Shown one piece after another: positions 1 to 9,718 of a DNA stretch of 64,000 nt (positions within the stretch are counted from its first letter, which is position 1; the number at the start of each line of letters is the position of its first letter). The position numbers and the translations under genes are program-made. Source of the stretch: Burkholderiales bacterium (GTDB lineage Bacteria; Pseudomonadota; Gammaproteobacteria; Burkholderiales; Burkholderiaceae_C); NCBI GenBank assembly GCA_016192425.1, contig JACPUE010000015.1:1-64000 (forward strand), in the 5' to 3' direction. Below the pieces are notes generated by a model. The model ran no database searches, was not told where the DNA came from, and worked only from the letters and a program-made list of their open reading frames with translations.

Positions 1-443
1 GCGGTTTTTTGGCTGTGCACCAAAATCCGTATTCGGGCCGAAACGCTGAGGCTATGCAAATGAACAGCAATGCCTGAGGTTCCCATGATGGTCCGGTGAA
101 CGGCATCTGCGCTCCCGCTCCCGAACCGCCAGGAGTCGATCCCCGGGGCATAGTAAGAACTTGTCCTTGGCGCCAACCAAGCTGTCGGCGCACAACCACT
201 CCAGATGGGTGACACGGGCACACATGGCCGCCGAAAGCCCTTCGGAAGGCCCGTGCATACCCATTGCCGGAATGCATACAAAAGTCTCCATTCTCCATAC
301 AAAACAGAATGAGACTCATTTCTATTACTGATTATGATCATGCGCCGAGCAGTTGTCATCGACGAACGGGTTGGCTTGCGATTCGTCGGGCCGCCGCCTT
401 CGCCGGCTGAAAGCGAGGCGCCTTTCAACCAACGAGAAAAATC
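1..443. other. Leader region upstream of the TonB receptor, no confident gene
   Basis: I see no confident gene in these 443 bases. A 79-codon frame on the minus strand (291 down to 52) has a C-terminal half faintly reminiscent of DUF2917 proteins (KDKFLLCPGDRL), but it is cysteine-rich, has no convincing ribosome binding site and cannot be supported. The stretch from about 290 to 345 is clearly more A+T rich than its surroundings and should hold the promoter of the receptor operon. It contains the palindrome listed separately. Confidence 0.5.
308..320. promoter_or_regulatory. Fur-like palindrome upstream of the TonB receptor
   Basis: AATGAG-A-CTCATT is a perfect 6-1-6 inverted repeat in an A/T-rich stretch, about 123 bp before the receptor start codon. 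It resembles the core of Fur boxes (NATNATNAT arrays such as AATGAGAATCATT). The target is an outer-membrane receptor, which fits iron-dependent repression. This is inferred from pattern only; another dimeric regulator is possible. Confidence 0.45.
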
Positions 444-2348
444 ATGAAGCTGAAAAGACTGGCCCTGGCCGTGTCCTTGGCCTTCACAGGCGGGGCAGGC
501 GCGCAGACCGTAACCTTGCCTGCGGTTTCGGTGTCTGCGCCGCCAGTCATCGAAGAAGTGAATATCGACCGGTTTTCCAGCACATCGGCGATCGTCACCA
601 ACGAGCAATTGCGCGACCAGAATGCGGTCGACATCGCCTCAGCCCTGCGGCACACGCCCGGCGTCCAGATCCAGCGCTTCAATCCGGTTGGGGCCTTCGG
701 CGATGAAGGCGCGGTCTATATCCGCGGCATGGGTACCAGCCGCCCGGGAAGCGAAATCAAGCCCTACGTGGATGGCATCCCGTTCTACAACGGCGTGTGG
801 GACCATCCGCTGCTCGACCTGCTGCCGATCAACGGCATGCAGTCCATCACCGTCTACAAGAGCCCGCAGCCCCAGATCAACGGCAACAACTTCGCCTCGA
901 TCAACCTGCAGACCAGGCGCGCCACGGAGGACGGCGTTCATGGCGACGCGAGAATTTCGGCCGGATCGTTCGGTACGGTCATCGAGCAGGCGAACCTGCT
1001 CGGCCGCCAGGGCGACCTGGATTTCATGCTCGCCCAGGGCTACGCCAAATCCGATGGGCACCGCGCGAATGCGAGCGGCGAACTGAAAAACGCCATGGGC
1101 CGGGTCGGCATTCGCCTCGATGCCAACTGGAGCGCCAGCGCAAGTTTCATCTACGCCGACAACAAGGACCGTGATCCCGGCGACTCGCGCGTCGCAGCGC
1201 CAGCGGTTGCGCCCCAGTACGACACCCAGGCCGGAATGCTTTCGGCCAGCCTGTCGCATGTCCATGGCGACTGGCGCGGCGATTTCCGCGTCTACGCCAA
1301 CCAGGGCGACATCCAATGGCGCAACCGCCCGGCGCCCGAGGGCGACACACTGACGCACTTCAGCATGAGCGGCGTGCGCTGGAAGGAACAGTTCTCCCCC
1401 TGGGCGGCGGGGACTGTGATCGTCGGCGTCGACCTGGATCGGATTTCCGGGGACGTCCGCTTCAATCGCATTGATCCAGCACCGCGAATCAGCTTCGATA
1501 CGCCGACCTTCCGGATCACCTCGCCCTATGCGTCGCTGAGCCAGCAGATCGTCCTCAACCGCGACTGGACCCTGGTTCCATCCGCCGGGCTGCGCTTCTA
1601 TGACCACAGCCAGTTCAAGTCCAAATCCTCGCCCCATGCAGGCGTATCGCTCGTCTCGGAGCAACTGACGGTGTTTGCCAACGTCTCGCGCGGCATCAAC
1701 TACCCGGGCCTGGAAGCGCCGTCCCTGGCGCAGGTCATCCCGCCGCTGGGATCGACCTGGAAACAACTCTCGGCGGAAGAACTCGACCATGCGGAAGTCG
1801 GCGTGAAATTCTTGCCGACGGATGCGACCCAGGTCGATATCAGCTTCTTCGACGACCGGGTGAAGAATCGCTACATCTTCGGCTTCCCGCCCGATGTTCC
1901 GCCACCGGCCCAGTTTCTCAATCTTGGATCGTATCGGATCAAGGGGGCGGAACTGGCGATCCGGCAGACCCTCGGGCGCGACTGGACTGTCTTCGGCAGT
2001 TTGACGCTCCTCGATCCCGATATCGACAATTTGCCCTACACGCCCAGGAAGGCACTCACCGCCGGGTTGAACGGACAGGTTGGCCCCATCCGCGTGGTGC
2101 TCGATGCGCTATATCAATCGGAAGTATGGGCCTTGAATCGCGCCCGCGCCGCCGGTGCCGTCAACACGGACAAGGTCTCCACCTTCGCCGTCTTCAATGC
2201 CCGTCTGTCCTACCCTCTGCCGGCCTTGGGCAAAAAAGGTGAGGTATTCCTCGCCGTCGAGAACCTCTTCGACCGTAGCTACGAATACAAGCCCGGCTAT
2301 CCCATGCCGGGTAGATGGGGACAGATCGGCCTATCCGCGAGTTTCTGA
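444..2348 (+). CDS. TonB-dependent outer-membrane receptor
   Basis: The 634-residue protein starts with a signal peptide (about residues 1-21, MKLKRLALAVSLAFTGGAGA). A TonB-box-like stretch follows (LPAVSVSAP), then a plug domain at about 45-155 with the typical VDIASALRHTPGVQIQR and VYIRGM segments. A beta-barrel ends in the terminal Phe (LSASF) expected for BAM-dependent insertion. It would bind a scarce ligand at the outer membrane and import it with TonB energy. It is small for a siderophore receptor, and the ligand cannot be told from sequence. A Fur-like palindrome lies upstream and an ABC-2 type transporter follows 51 bp downstream, so the genes are probably co-transcribed. The start is set by the signal peptide and a nearby purine-rich stretch (ACGAGAA). 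Confidence 0.9.
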   Translation: MKLKRLALAVSLAFTGGAGAQTVTLPAVSVSAPPVIEEVNIDRFSSTSAIVTNEQLRDQNAVDIASALRHTPGVQIQRFNPVGAFGDEGAVYIRGMGTSRPGSEIKPYVDGIPFYNGVWDHPLLDLLPINGMQSITVYKSPQPQINGNNFASINLQTRRATEDGVHGDARISAGSFGTVIEQANLLGRQGDLDFMLAQGYAKSDGHRANASGELKNAMGRVGIRLDANWSASASFIYADNKDRDPGDSRVAAPAVAPQYDTQAGMLSASLSHVHGDWRGDFRVYANQGDIQWRNRPAPEGDTLTHFSMSGVRWKEQFSPWAAGTVIVGVDLDRISGDVRFNRIDPAPRISFDTPTFRITSPYASLSQQIVLNRDWTLVPSAGLRFYDHSQFKSKSSPHAGVSLVSEQLTVFANVSRGINYPGLEAPSLAQVIPPLGSTWKQLSAEELDHAEVGVKFLPTDATQVDISFFDDRVKNRYIFGFPPDVPPPAQFLNLGSYRIKGAELAIRQTLGRDWTVFGSLTLLDPDIDNLPYTPRKALTAGLNGQVGPIRVVLDALYQSEVWALNRARAAGAVNTDKVSTFAVFNARLSYPLPALGKKGEVFLAVENLFDRSYEYKPGYPMPGRWGQIGLSASF

Positions 2349-2399
2349 CGGCCATCTCATGAATTTGCGGCTTCGCCACCACCTGGGGGAAATACGACG

Positions 2400-3116
2400 A
2401 TGTTGGAAGCACGGAACCTGAGCAAGCGCTATCGCAACAAACTGGCGTTGGACAACCTGAACCTGAATGTCTCCGCCGGTGAAATCTTCTGCCTGCTGGG
2501 CGCCAACGGGGCGGGCAAGACCACAACGATCAATCTCTTCCTCAATTTTGTCCAGCCGTCGGGCGGACAAGCGCTGGTCGGCGACATCGACGTCGCCGCC
2601 GACCCGGTGGGGGCCAAGCGGCATCTCGCCTACATCCCAGAAACCGTCATGCTTTACGGCGGCTTGTCCGGGCTGGAGAACCTCGCCTATTTCGCCACCC
2701 TGGCACTGGGCGAGAAGCGGCCAAAGGACGAGTTGCTCGAACTGCTGGTGCAGGCCGGGCTGACGCCGGATGCGGCCTTGCAGCGGGTTTCCGGTTACTC
2801 GAAGGGGATGCGGCAGAAGGTCGGCATCGCCATCGCCGCCGCCAAGAACGCCAAGGCGCTGCTGCTGGACGAACCGACCTCCGGTCTCGACCCCCAGGCG
2901 GCCAACGAGTTCTCGCGCCTGCTCGAACAGATGCGCAGCCGCGGCGCCGCCATCCTGATGACGACCCACGATCTCTTCCTCGCCAAGCAGACCGGCACGC
3001 GCGTGGGCATCATGCGCCAGGGCTCACTGGTTTCCACCCTGTCCACCGACGATGTCGGGCATGCCGACCTGGAGCGCATCTACCTTGACATTTTCGAGCC
3101 ACGGAGGGCGGCATGA
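2400..3116 (+). CDS. ABC transporter ATP-binding protein
   Basis: This 238-residue nucleotide-binding subunit has all the expected motifs: Walker A GANGAGKTT with Lys40, the variant signature YSKGMRQK, Walker B ALLLDEPTSGLDP and the H-loop MTTHD. The signature variant and the permeases that follow place it with ABC-2 exporters (CcmA/NatA/NosF-like) rather than with importers of siderophores. A GGGGGA ribosome binding site precedes the start. The stop codon overlaps the next start (ATGA), so translation is coupled to the first permease. It would power the membrane subunits at the inner membrane; the cargo is unknown. Confidence 0.93.
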   Translation: MLEARNLSKRYRNKLALDNLNLNVSAGEIFCLLGANGAGKTTTINLFLNFVQPSGGQALVGDIDVAADPVGAKRHLAYIPETVMLYGGLSGLENLAYFATLALGEKRPKDELLELLVQAGLTPDAALQRVSGYSKGMRQKVGIAIAAAKNAKALLLDEPTSGLDPQAANEFSRLLEQMRSRGAAILMTTHDLFLAKQTGTRVGIMRQGSLVSTLSTDDVGHADLERIYLDIFEPRRAA

Positions 3117-4594
3117 AGGCGGCGGTCGAGGCGGAACTGGCCGCAATCGCGCCGGGCCGGGCACACGCCGCCACGATCACGACCATCACCCGCAAGGAGA
3201 TGCTGGAGCTCTGGCGCGATACCCGCGCGCGCTGGGCCGGCGCGCTCCTCGCCCTTCTGATGCTGACGGCGCTCCTGCTCGGCTGGCAGCAGATGCAGCG
3301 CATCGAGTCGGAACAGCAGTCGGCGCTGGCCACGACCTACCGGCAGTGGCTCGACCAGGGCGACAAGAATCCGCACGCGGCGGCGCACTTCGGCCAGTAT
3401 GCGTTCAAACCGGCGAACCCGCTGTCGTTCGCCGACCCGGGCGTGACGCCCTTCGTCGGCACCACGGTCTGGCTCGAAGCGCACAAGCAGAATGAATTCA
3501 CGTTCCGCCCCGCACGGGACGAGACGTCGCTGCAGCGCTTCGGGAACCTGTCGGCGGGCTTCATCCTGCAGGTACTCATGCCCCTGTTCGTCATCCTGCT
3601 CGCCTTCGGCGCCTTCAGCGGCGAGCGCGAGCGCGGCACGCTGCGCCAGTTGCTGAGCATCGGGGTGCGCCCGGTGCAACTGCTCGCCGGCAAGGCACTC
3701 GCCATCGCGGCAATGCTGGGGATGGTCCTACTGCCCATGGCACTGGCTGGAGCGATTGCGCTGGCAAGCGACGGAACCACCGACGAGGTGGCGAGCGGGA
3801 ACATGGTTCGCATGGCCTTCATGGCGCTGGGGTATGCGGTCTATCTCGGCGGTTTTTGCGCTTTGACGCTGGGCGTGTCGGCGGCACTCCCCAGCTCGCG
3901 GCAGGCGCTGGTCGCGTTGCTGGCCTTCTGGGTGGCCAACAGTTTCGTCGCGCCGCGGGTGATGGTCGATTTCGCCCGGCAGCTGAGCCCGACACCGACC
4001 TCGGTGGAGTTCCAGCAAGGTATCGCAGCAGCGCGCAGTTCGGCCTTCGGGGACGACGAAAAGCATCCGGCGTTCGCCGCCTTCCGCGAGCGGGTACTGA
4101 AGGAGTACGGCGTGGCGCGAGTCGAGGACCTGCCGGTCGATTTCCGCGGGCTGGCACTGCGCGAGGACGACGAGAACGGCTATCGCGTCTATGACCGCCT
4201 GTTCGGGGAGTTGTGGGAGCGCTACGCGATCCAGGAGCGCATCCGCGCCCTGGCGGGCCTGGTCTTCCCGCTGGCGGCGATGCAGCCATTCTCGATGGGC
4301 ATGGCCGGTACCGATACCGCCCACCACAACGATTTCGCCCAGGCGGCTGAAGGCTATCGCCGCCAGATCCAGACGGCCATGAGCGACGATCTGATCCGGT
4401 ACCGGAGAAATGGCGATGAAAAATACGTGGCGGGCCACGCGCTCTGGGAAAAGATCCCGCCCCTCCACTATCGAATGCCGGCACTCGATTGGACCCTTGC
4501 CCGGCAGTGGCCCAATGCCGTGATCCTGTTCTTCTGGGCTTCGGCCTGCGGACTGTTTGCCGTCCTGGCGGTGCGCCGCTTGCGGCCGGTATAG
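3113..4594 (+). CDS. ABC-2 type permease subunit (DUF3526-like), first copy
   Basis: This 493-residue integral membrane protein has one N-terminal transmembrane helix at about 38-57, then a large extracytoplasmic loop of about 100 residues. A cluster of helices begins near 145, including the cytoplasmic GERERGTLRQLLSIGVRP segment typical of ABC-2/DUF3526 permeases. A second large soluble loop (about 280-430) precedes the last helix. It overlaps the ATPase gene by four bases and is followed within 10 bp by a second, related permease, so the two probably form a heterodimer. The substrate is not evident. Confidence 0.85.
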   Translation: MKAAVEAELAAIAPGRAHAATITTITRKEMLELWRDTRARWAGALLALLMLTALLLGWQQMQRIESEQQSALATTYRQWLDQGDKNPHAAAHFGQYAFKPANPLSFADPGVTPFVGTTVWLEAHKQNEFTFRPARDETSLQRFGNLSAGFILQVLMPLFVILLAFGAFSGERERGTLRQLLSIGVRPVQLLAGKALAIAAMLGMVLLPMALAGAIALASDGTTDEVASGNMVRMAFMALGYAVYLGGFCALTLGVSAALPSSRQALVALLAFWVANSFVAPRVMVDFARQLSPTPTSVEFQQGIAAARSSAFGDDEKHPAFAAFRERVLKEYGVARVEDLPVDFRGLALREDDENGYRVYDRLFGELWERYAIQERIRALAGLVFPLAAMQPFSMGMAGTDTAHHNDFAQAAEGYRRQIQTAMSDDLIRYRRNGDEKYVAGHALWEKIPPLHYRMPALDWTLARQWPNAVILFFWASACGLFAVLAVRRLRPV

Positions 4595-4603
4595 GAGATG
4601 CCG

Positions 4604-6058
4604 ATGTCTACCGCCGTATTGTTATGGGAATCCCTGCAACACGAACGCCGCGTGTTCAGCGCCGACCGGCTGCTGCTGATCGTCACCCTGATCCTGCTCG
4701 CCGCCATCGGTTACGCCCTCGTCGACGGCCATGCCTGGGTCGCCAAACAGAACCAAGCGATTTCCACAGCGCGCACCGAGGAGATGGCGCGCCTCCAGGA
4801 AAATCGCACCGCACTGGCCGCAATCGAGGCCGGCACGCAGCGGGCGCCGAGCGTCTTCCGCGACCCGGCCAACCCGTTCTGGGTCGGCAAGCGGCTTGCC
4901 GCCACCCATGCGGTGTTGCCGCCCACCGCGCTGGCGGCGACATCGATCGGGCAGAGCGACCTCAATCCGCCTTACGTCACGGTGTCCTCCGACGGCAGGG
5001 AGACCTTCGCCTTCAACGAGGAAATCGAAAATCCCGCTAACCTGCTGATCGGCCACTTCGACCTGGCGTTCGTGGTGATCTTCCTGCTTCCCCTGGTCGT
5101 CATCGCCCTGTCGTACAACGTGCTCTCGGCCGAGCGGGAGCAGGGAACCCTGGCGCTGTGCCTGTCCAATCCCGTCAGGCTCGGCACGCTGCTCTTCGGC
5201 AAGCTGCTTTTCCGGGCGGTGCTGGTCCTGGGGCTGACGGTCGGAATCACGGCCGCCGGCTTGTGGATGGGCGGCGTCCCGCTCGCGGCGAATTCCGCCC
5301 CGCTGCTCGCCTGGGCCTTGCTGGTCGTCGCCTACGGATGCTTCTGGTTTGCTCTCGGGGCCGCGGTCAATGTGCTGGGCAGGGACTCGGCGCAGAATGC
5401 CCTGATCCTGGCCGGAGCCTGGGTCGTGCTCCTGCTCGTGCTGCCGACCGTGGGCAGCGTCGCCGTCAATGTCGCCTACCCCTTGCCGTCACGGGCGGAA
5501 ATGGTCAATGCGCTGCGTGCCGTGCAGACGGATGCCCAGCGGGAATCCGATGCGATGCAGACCCGCTACGAGCAGGAGCATGCTCAGGCGTCGAGTACCG
5601 GGACTCCCGCTCGCGGGGCAGCGGAACAGGCAAGCAGACGCATGGCAGTGCAGCAGGCGGCGGCTGCAAGAGCGGCCAGCGTCATGGCCCGGCACGACGA
5701 GCAGCGTTTGCAGCAACTCAGCGCCGTGGCCGGATTGCGTTTTCTGTCGCCCGCGATCCTGATGCAGGAGGCGTTGAACGACATCGCCGGCACCGGCGAG
5801 GCTCGGCACCGGCACTATCAGGCGCAGGTGGATCGCTTCAGCGGGCAGTGGCGGGATTTCTTCACGCCGAGAGTAGAGAAGAACACCGCGCTGACTGTAG
5901 ATGACTACGATCGCTTCCCGCGGTTTCAATATGCCGAGCAATCGGTCGGGGAGTGGTCGGCGGCTTTGCCGGCTGTCTTGGCGGGGCTATTGATCCCGGC
6001 CGCTCTTCTGGGAATGTTTGCGGCATCCCGTGCGCGCGGCTATGCGACCGATTCGTAA
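4604..6058 (+). CDS. ABC-2 type permease subunit (DUF3526-like), second copy
   Basis: This 484-residue protein has the same architecture as the preceding permease: a first helix near residues 22-42, a roughly 120-residue periplasmic loop, and helices around the AEREQGTLALCLSNPVRLGTL segment. A glutamine-rich soluble loop at about 300-430 precedes a final helix. I chose the ATG at 4604 rather than the one at 4598 because the GGAG at 4594-4597 is then 6 nt away. The gene closes a receptor-ATPase-permease-permease operon. The intergenic 231 bp after it, up to tsaD, shows nothing I can identify. Confidence 0.85.
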   Translation: MSTAVLLWESLQHERRVFSADRLLLIVTLILLAAIGYALVDGHAWVAKQNQAISTARTEEMARLQENRTALAAIEAGTQRAPSVFRDPANPFWVGKRLAATHAVLPPTALAATSIGQSDLNPPYVTVSSDGRETFAFNEEIENPANLLIGHFDLAFVVIFLLPLVVIALSYNVLSAEREQGTLALCLSNPVRLGTLLFGKLLFRAVLVLGLTVGITAAGLWMGGVPLAANSAPLLAWALLVVAYGCFWFALGAAVNVLGRDSAQNALILAGAWVVLLLVLPTVGSVAVNVAYPLPSRAEMVNALRAVQTDAQRESDAMQTRYEQEHAQASSTGTPARGAAEQASRRMAVQQAAAARAASVMARHDEQRLQQLSAVAGLRFLSPAILMQEALNDIAGTGEARHRHYQAQVDRFSGQWRDFFTPRVEKNTALTVDDYDRFPRFQYAEQSVGEWSAALPAVLAGLLIPAALLGMFAASRARGYATDS

Positions 6059-6289
6059 GCTGCGTTTTCTTTTCGGTGTCCATTTCCTGGAAGTGACCAG
6101 CCGCGACCAGATCGCGAAAACCAGGCGGCCGTTGGATGCGGTTTGTTGACTGACGGCCTTCCGGCCAGTGCCGATGCTGGCGACTCGTTCATTCATCGAG
6201 AGTCATCTCCATGGCCAAGAACCCCTGCAACTGAATCTCGGGTCGCTGTACAGCGCGATATCGCTGACGCTGCACGGCGGCTGGCCGCA

Positions 6290-7336
6290 TCACACTTCGT
6301 TCAGCGGCCAGCGCGGCTTGACGTCGAAGGCGTAGTCGAAAACAGCCTCTTGCTGCCCGGCCTGCAGGCGCATGGCGGCGGCCAGGGCAATCATGGCGCC
6401 GTTGTCGGTGCACAGGTGCAGCTCGGGGTAGTGCACGCGCACGCGGCGCTTGGCGCAGGCGGCGTCGAGTTGCTCGCGCAGTAGCCGGTTGGCGCCTACC
6501 CCGCCCGCCACCACGATGCGTTGCAGACCGGTCTCCTGCAGTGCAGTCAGCGACTTCTTCACCAGCACCTCGACGATGGCGGCCTGCGTGCTCGCCGCCA
6601 GGTCGGCCTTGCGGGCCTCCAGCGTGTCGCCCAGCTTGCGCGCCTGCGTGAGCACCGCGGTCTTGAGCCCGGCGAATGAAAAATCCAGGTTGCCGCTGTG
6701 CAGCAGCGGGCGCGGCAGCTTGAAGGCCACCGGATCGCCCTGCAGCGCCAAGCGCGAGAGCGCCGGGCCACCGGGGTAGCCCAGGCCCATCAGTTTTGCG
6801 GATTTGTCGAAGGCCTCGCCTGCCGCGTCGTCTATGGTTTCGCCTAGCAGCTCGTAGCGGCCCACGCCGTCCACACGCATGAGCTGGGTGTGGCCGCCCG
6901 ACACCAGCAGCGCCACAAACGGGAACGCTGGCGGGTCGGCACTCAGGAAGGGCGAGAGCAAATGCCCTTCGAGGTGGTGCACGCCCAGCACGGGCTTGCC
7001 CAGGGCCATGCCCAGCGCACAGGCCACGCCCGCGCCCACCAGCAGCGCACCAGCCAGGCCGGGGCCACGGGTGTAGGCCACCACGTCCACCTCGGCCAAG
7101 CTGCGGCCCGCCTCGGCCAGCACGGCGCTGGTGAGCGGCAGCACGCGGCGGATGTGGTCGCGGCTGGCCAGCTCGGGCACCACGCCGCCGTAGGCCTGGT
7201 GCATCTCGATCTGGCTGTGCAAGGCATGCGCCAGCAATGCGGGCACACCGCTGTCTTGCGACTGCACCAGCGCCACGCCGGTTTCGTCACACGAAGATTC
7301 GATGCCCAGCACCAACCGTTTTTTCTGCTCATTCAT
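6290..7336 (-). CDS. tsaD: tRNA N6-adenosine threonylcarbamoyltransferase TsaD
   Basis: The protein transfers the threonylcarbamoyl group from threonylcarbamoyl-AMP to A37 of ANN-decoding tRNAs, acting with TsaB and TsaE. At 348 residues it has the family length. It carries the N-terminal ASKHA signature [10 protein letters not shown], the metal-binding HLEGH motif and the VSGGHTQL nucleotide-binding segment. It is divergent from hpnD, with 62 bp between the two start codons. A distant relative of the first pathway enzyme (YciO) also lies in this window at 16.8 kb. Confidence 0.97.
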   Translation of the reverse strand: MNEQKKRLVLGIESSCDETGVALVQSQDSGVPALLAHALHSQIEMHQAYGGVVPELASRDHIRRVLPLTSAVLAEAGRSLAEVDVVAYTRGPGLAGALLVGAGVACALGMALGKPVLGVHHLEGHLLSPFLSADPPAFPFVALLVSGGHTQLMRVDGVGRYELLGETIDDAAGEAFDKSAKLMGLGYPGGPALSRLALQGDPVAFKLPRPLLHSGNLDFSFAGLKTAVLTQARKLGDTLEARKADLAASTQAAIVEVLVKKSLTALQETGLQRIVVAGGVGANRLLREQLDAACAKRRVRVHYPELHLCTDNGAMIALAAAMRLQAGQQEAVFDYAFDVKPRWPLNEV

Positions 7337-7398
7337 GGTGGTTGCAAGTGTAGGGCCTGCACCAAAGCGGCACGCCGCCCATGGGACAATCTGGCCCC

Positions 7399-8238
7399 AT
7401 GACTCCGGAACAGTACGTTCAGAACAAAGCCGCTGCCTCGGGCAGCAGTTTTTATTACGCCTTCCTGTTCCTGCCCCGGCCCCGGCGCGAGGCCATCACG
7501 GCCTTTTACGCCTTCTGCCGCGAAGTGGATGACGTGGTCGATGAAGTGTCGGACCCCGGCGTGGCCGAGCGCAAGCTCGCCTGGTGGCAGGGCGAGGTGG
7601 CCCAGGCCTTCAAGGGGCAGCCCACGCACCCGGTGATGCAGGCGCTCATGCCCCATGCGGGCGCGTACCAGATCGAGCCGCGCCACCTGCTGGGCGTGAT
7701 CGAGGGCTGCCAGATGGACCTGGAACAAAGCCGCTACCTCGACTACCTGGGCCTGCAGCGCTACTGCCACCTGGTGGCCGGTGTGGTGGGCGAAGTGGCG
7801 GCGCGCATTTTTGGCCAGACACAGCAAGCCACCACGCAGTACGCCCACACGCTGGGGCAGGCATTGCAGCTCACCAACATCCTGCGCGACGTAGGCGAAG
7901 ACGCCATGCGCGGGCGCATTTACCTGCCGGTCAACGAGCTGCAGCAGTTTGATGTGAAGGCACACGAAATCCTCAAACGCGAACATTCCGAGCGGTTTGT
8001 GGCGCTCATGCGCTTTCAGGCCGAGCGTGCGCACCGCCTGTACGACCAGGCGCTGGCCCTGCTGCCCGACGCCGACCGGCGCGCCCAAAAGCCCGGGCTG
8101 ATGATGGCCAGCATCTACCGCACGCTGCTGCGCGAGATCGAACACGAGAACTTCCAGGTGCTGCACCAGCGCATCAGCCTCACGCCGCTGCGCAAGTTCT
8201 GGCTCGCGTGGAAGATGCAGGCCCTGGGCCGCATGTAG
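7399..8238 (+). CDS. hpnD: Presqualene diphosphate synthase HpnD
   Basis: This enzyme condenses two farnesyl diphosphates to presqualene diphosphate, the first step of bacterial squalene synthesis for hopanoids. The 279-residue protein belongs to the trans-isoprenyl diphosphate synthase (squalene/phytoene synthase) family. It has both aspartate-rich motifs, EVDDVVDE and [10 protein letters not shown], and the [13 protein letters not shown] opening typical of HpnD. I preferred the ATG at 7399 over one at 7381 because family members start MTP(E/D)xY. hpnE follows after 15 bp. A phytoene synthase is the main alternative, but the HpnE partner argues for squalene. Confidence 0.9.
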   Translation: MTPEQYVQNKAAASGSSFYYAFLFLPRPRREAITAFYAFCREVDDVVDEVSDPGVAERKLAWWQGEVAQAFKGQPTHPVMQALMPHAGAYQIEPRHLLGVIEGCQMDLEQSRYLDYLGLQRYCHLVAGVVGEVAARIFGQTQQATTQYAHTLGQALQLTNILRDVGEDAMRGRIYLPVNELQQFDVKAHEILKREHSERFVALMRFQAERAHRLYDQALALLPDADRRAQKPGLMMASIYRTLLREIEHENFQVLHQRISLTPLRKFWLAWKMQALGRM

Positions 8239-8253
8239 GCAAGGGCAGACCGC

Positions 8254-9573
8254 ATGCACATCGCCATCCTGGGCGCGGGCTGGGCCGGCCTGGCCGCCGC
8301 ACTGGAACTGACCCAGGCCGGACACCAGGCCACCGTCTTCGAAGCCGCGCGCACCGTGGGCGGCCGGGCGCGGGCACTGCCCATGCCGCTGCCCGACGGC
8401 CGCACGCTGGTGCTGGACAACGGCCAGCACATCCTGATCGGCGCCTACACCGAAAGCCTGCGCTGCATGCGCCAGGTGGGCGTGGATGTGCAAGCCGCAT
8501 TGCTGCGCCTGCCCCTGGCGCTGCGCTTTCCCGACGGCAGCGGTCTGCAGTTGCCCGATGCGCCCGCCCCCTGGAACGCCCTGCGCGGCATTGCCACCGC
8601 ACGCGGCTGGCGCTGGGCCGACCGATGGGCACTGCTGCGCACGGCCCATGCCTGGCAACGCAGCGGCTTTGCCTGCGAGGCCCAGGACACCGTGGCCGAC
8701 CTGTGCCATGCCCTGCCCCAGGGCCTGAAGGACAGCTTCATCGACCCGCTGTGCGTGGCCGCACTCAACACCCCGGCGGACCAGGCCAGCGGCCAGGTCT
8801 TCCTGCGTGTGCTGCAAGACAGCCTGTTTGGCGGACGGGGCAGCAGCGACCTGCTGCTGCCACGCCAGGATCTGGGCCAGGTGTTTCCGCAGGCGGCGCA
8901 GGAATGGCTGCAAGCCCACGGCGCACTGGTGCGCCTGGGCCAGCGCGTGCAATCGCTCAGCGCCGCCCCCCAAGGCGATGGCTGGTTGGTCGATGGCGTG
9001 CCCTTTGACGCCGTGCTGCTGGCCACCCCCAGCACCGAAGCGGCGCGCCTGGTCTCGCAATGCGCGCACACCGCGCCCTATGCCTGGACCGTTGCGCTGT
9101 GCGACTGGGCCGCCAGTGCCCAGGCCCTGCGCTTCGAGGCCATCACCACCGTCTATCTGCAGGCCGTACCCGGCGCAGGCGGGCGCACCCTGCCCCTGCC
9201 CATGCTGGCTTTGCGCAGCAGCCCACAGGCACCTGCGCAGTTTGTCTTTGACCGGGGCATGCTGGGCGGCCCCAGCGGCGTGCTCGCCTTTGTGGCCAGC
9301 GCCAGCCAGGGCGAGCGCGAGCAGATCACCCGACAGGTGCTGGCACAGGCGCGCACGCAACTGGGCCTGGTGCAGGCCGAGCCCGTGCAGACCGTGGTGG
9401 AAAGGCGGGCCACCTTTGCCTGCACACCGGGCTTGCAGCGCCCCGCGGCCCAGATCGCGCCCGGCCTGTGGGCCTGCGGCGACTATGTGCAGGGGCCGTA
9501 TCCGGCGACGCTGGAAGGCGCGGTGCGCAGCGGGGTGGAGGCGGCACGCGGGATCAGCGCAAACCACAGCTGA
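8254..9573 (+). CDS. hpnE: Hydroxysqualene dehydroxylase HpnE
   Basis: This 439-residue FAD-dependent amine-oxidase/phytoene-desaturase family protein should reduce hydroxysqualene to squalene. It opens with the dinucleotide-binding motif ILGAGWAGLAAALELT and the following FEAA...GGRA stretch that contacts FAD. It ends with the ACGDYVQGPYPATLEGAVRSG segment seen in HpnE. It follows hpnD by 15 bp, so the two form an operon. The intermediate enzyme HpnC (hydroxysqualene synthase) is not next to it. Confidence 0.9.
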   Translation: MHIAILGAGWAGLAAALELTQAGHQATVFEAARTVGGRARALPMPLPDGRTLVLDNGQHILIGAYTESLRCMRQVGVDVQAALLRLPLALRFPDGSGLQLPDAPAPWNALRGIATARGWRWADRWALLRTAHAWQRSGFACEAQDTVADLCHALPQGLKDSFIDPLCVAALNTPADQASGQVFLRVLQDSLFGGRGSSDLLLPRQDLGQVFPQAAQEWLQAHGALVRLGQRVQSLSAAPQGDGWLVDGVPFDAVLLATPSTEAARLVSQCAHTAPYAWTVALCDWAASAQALRFEAITTVYLQAVPGAGGRTLPLPMLALRSSPQAPAQFVFDRGMLGGPSGVLAFVASASQGEREQITRQVLAQARTQLGLVQAEPVQTVVERRATFACTPGLQRPAAQIAPGLWACGDYVQGPYPATLEGAVRSGVEAARGISANHS

Positions 9574-9718
9574 CCTGGGCAGTTGCCGATGCCCCTTCCA
9601 CCAGCGTCACAGTTCTGCCATACAGCATCATCCGGGGCATAGAATCCTTCCGCTGCCACGCACAACTTGGCAAACTACAGCACTGCCGCGCAGCATGTGC
9701 GCCACGAAGGGACTTCTC

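Noticed and set aside
52-291. 79-codon minus-strand frame upstream of the TonB receptor
   Set aside because: Only a faint DUF2917-like pattern, no convincing ribosome binding site, odd Cys-rich ends; could be chance in G/C-rich DNA.
639-1790. Long minus-strand open frame inside the TonB receptor gene
   Set aside because: Antisense shadow from G/C-rich third positions; its composition (Arg/Gly/Ala/His-rich) is not protein-like and the plus frame has clear domains.
6189-6413. Minus-strand frame ending PEIQLQGFLAMEMTLDE beyond the tsaD start region
   Set aside because: Overlaps the 3' end of tsaD in another frame, and the peptide matches nothing I know; kept as non-coding.
7333-9567. 744-codon antisense frame over hpnD-hpnE
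   Set aside because: Shadow frame; no domains, while the plus strand encodes two recognised enzymes.
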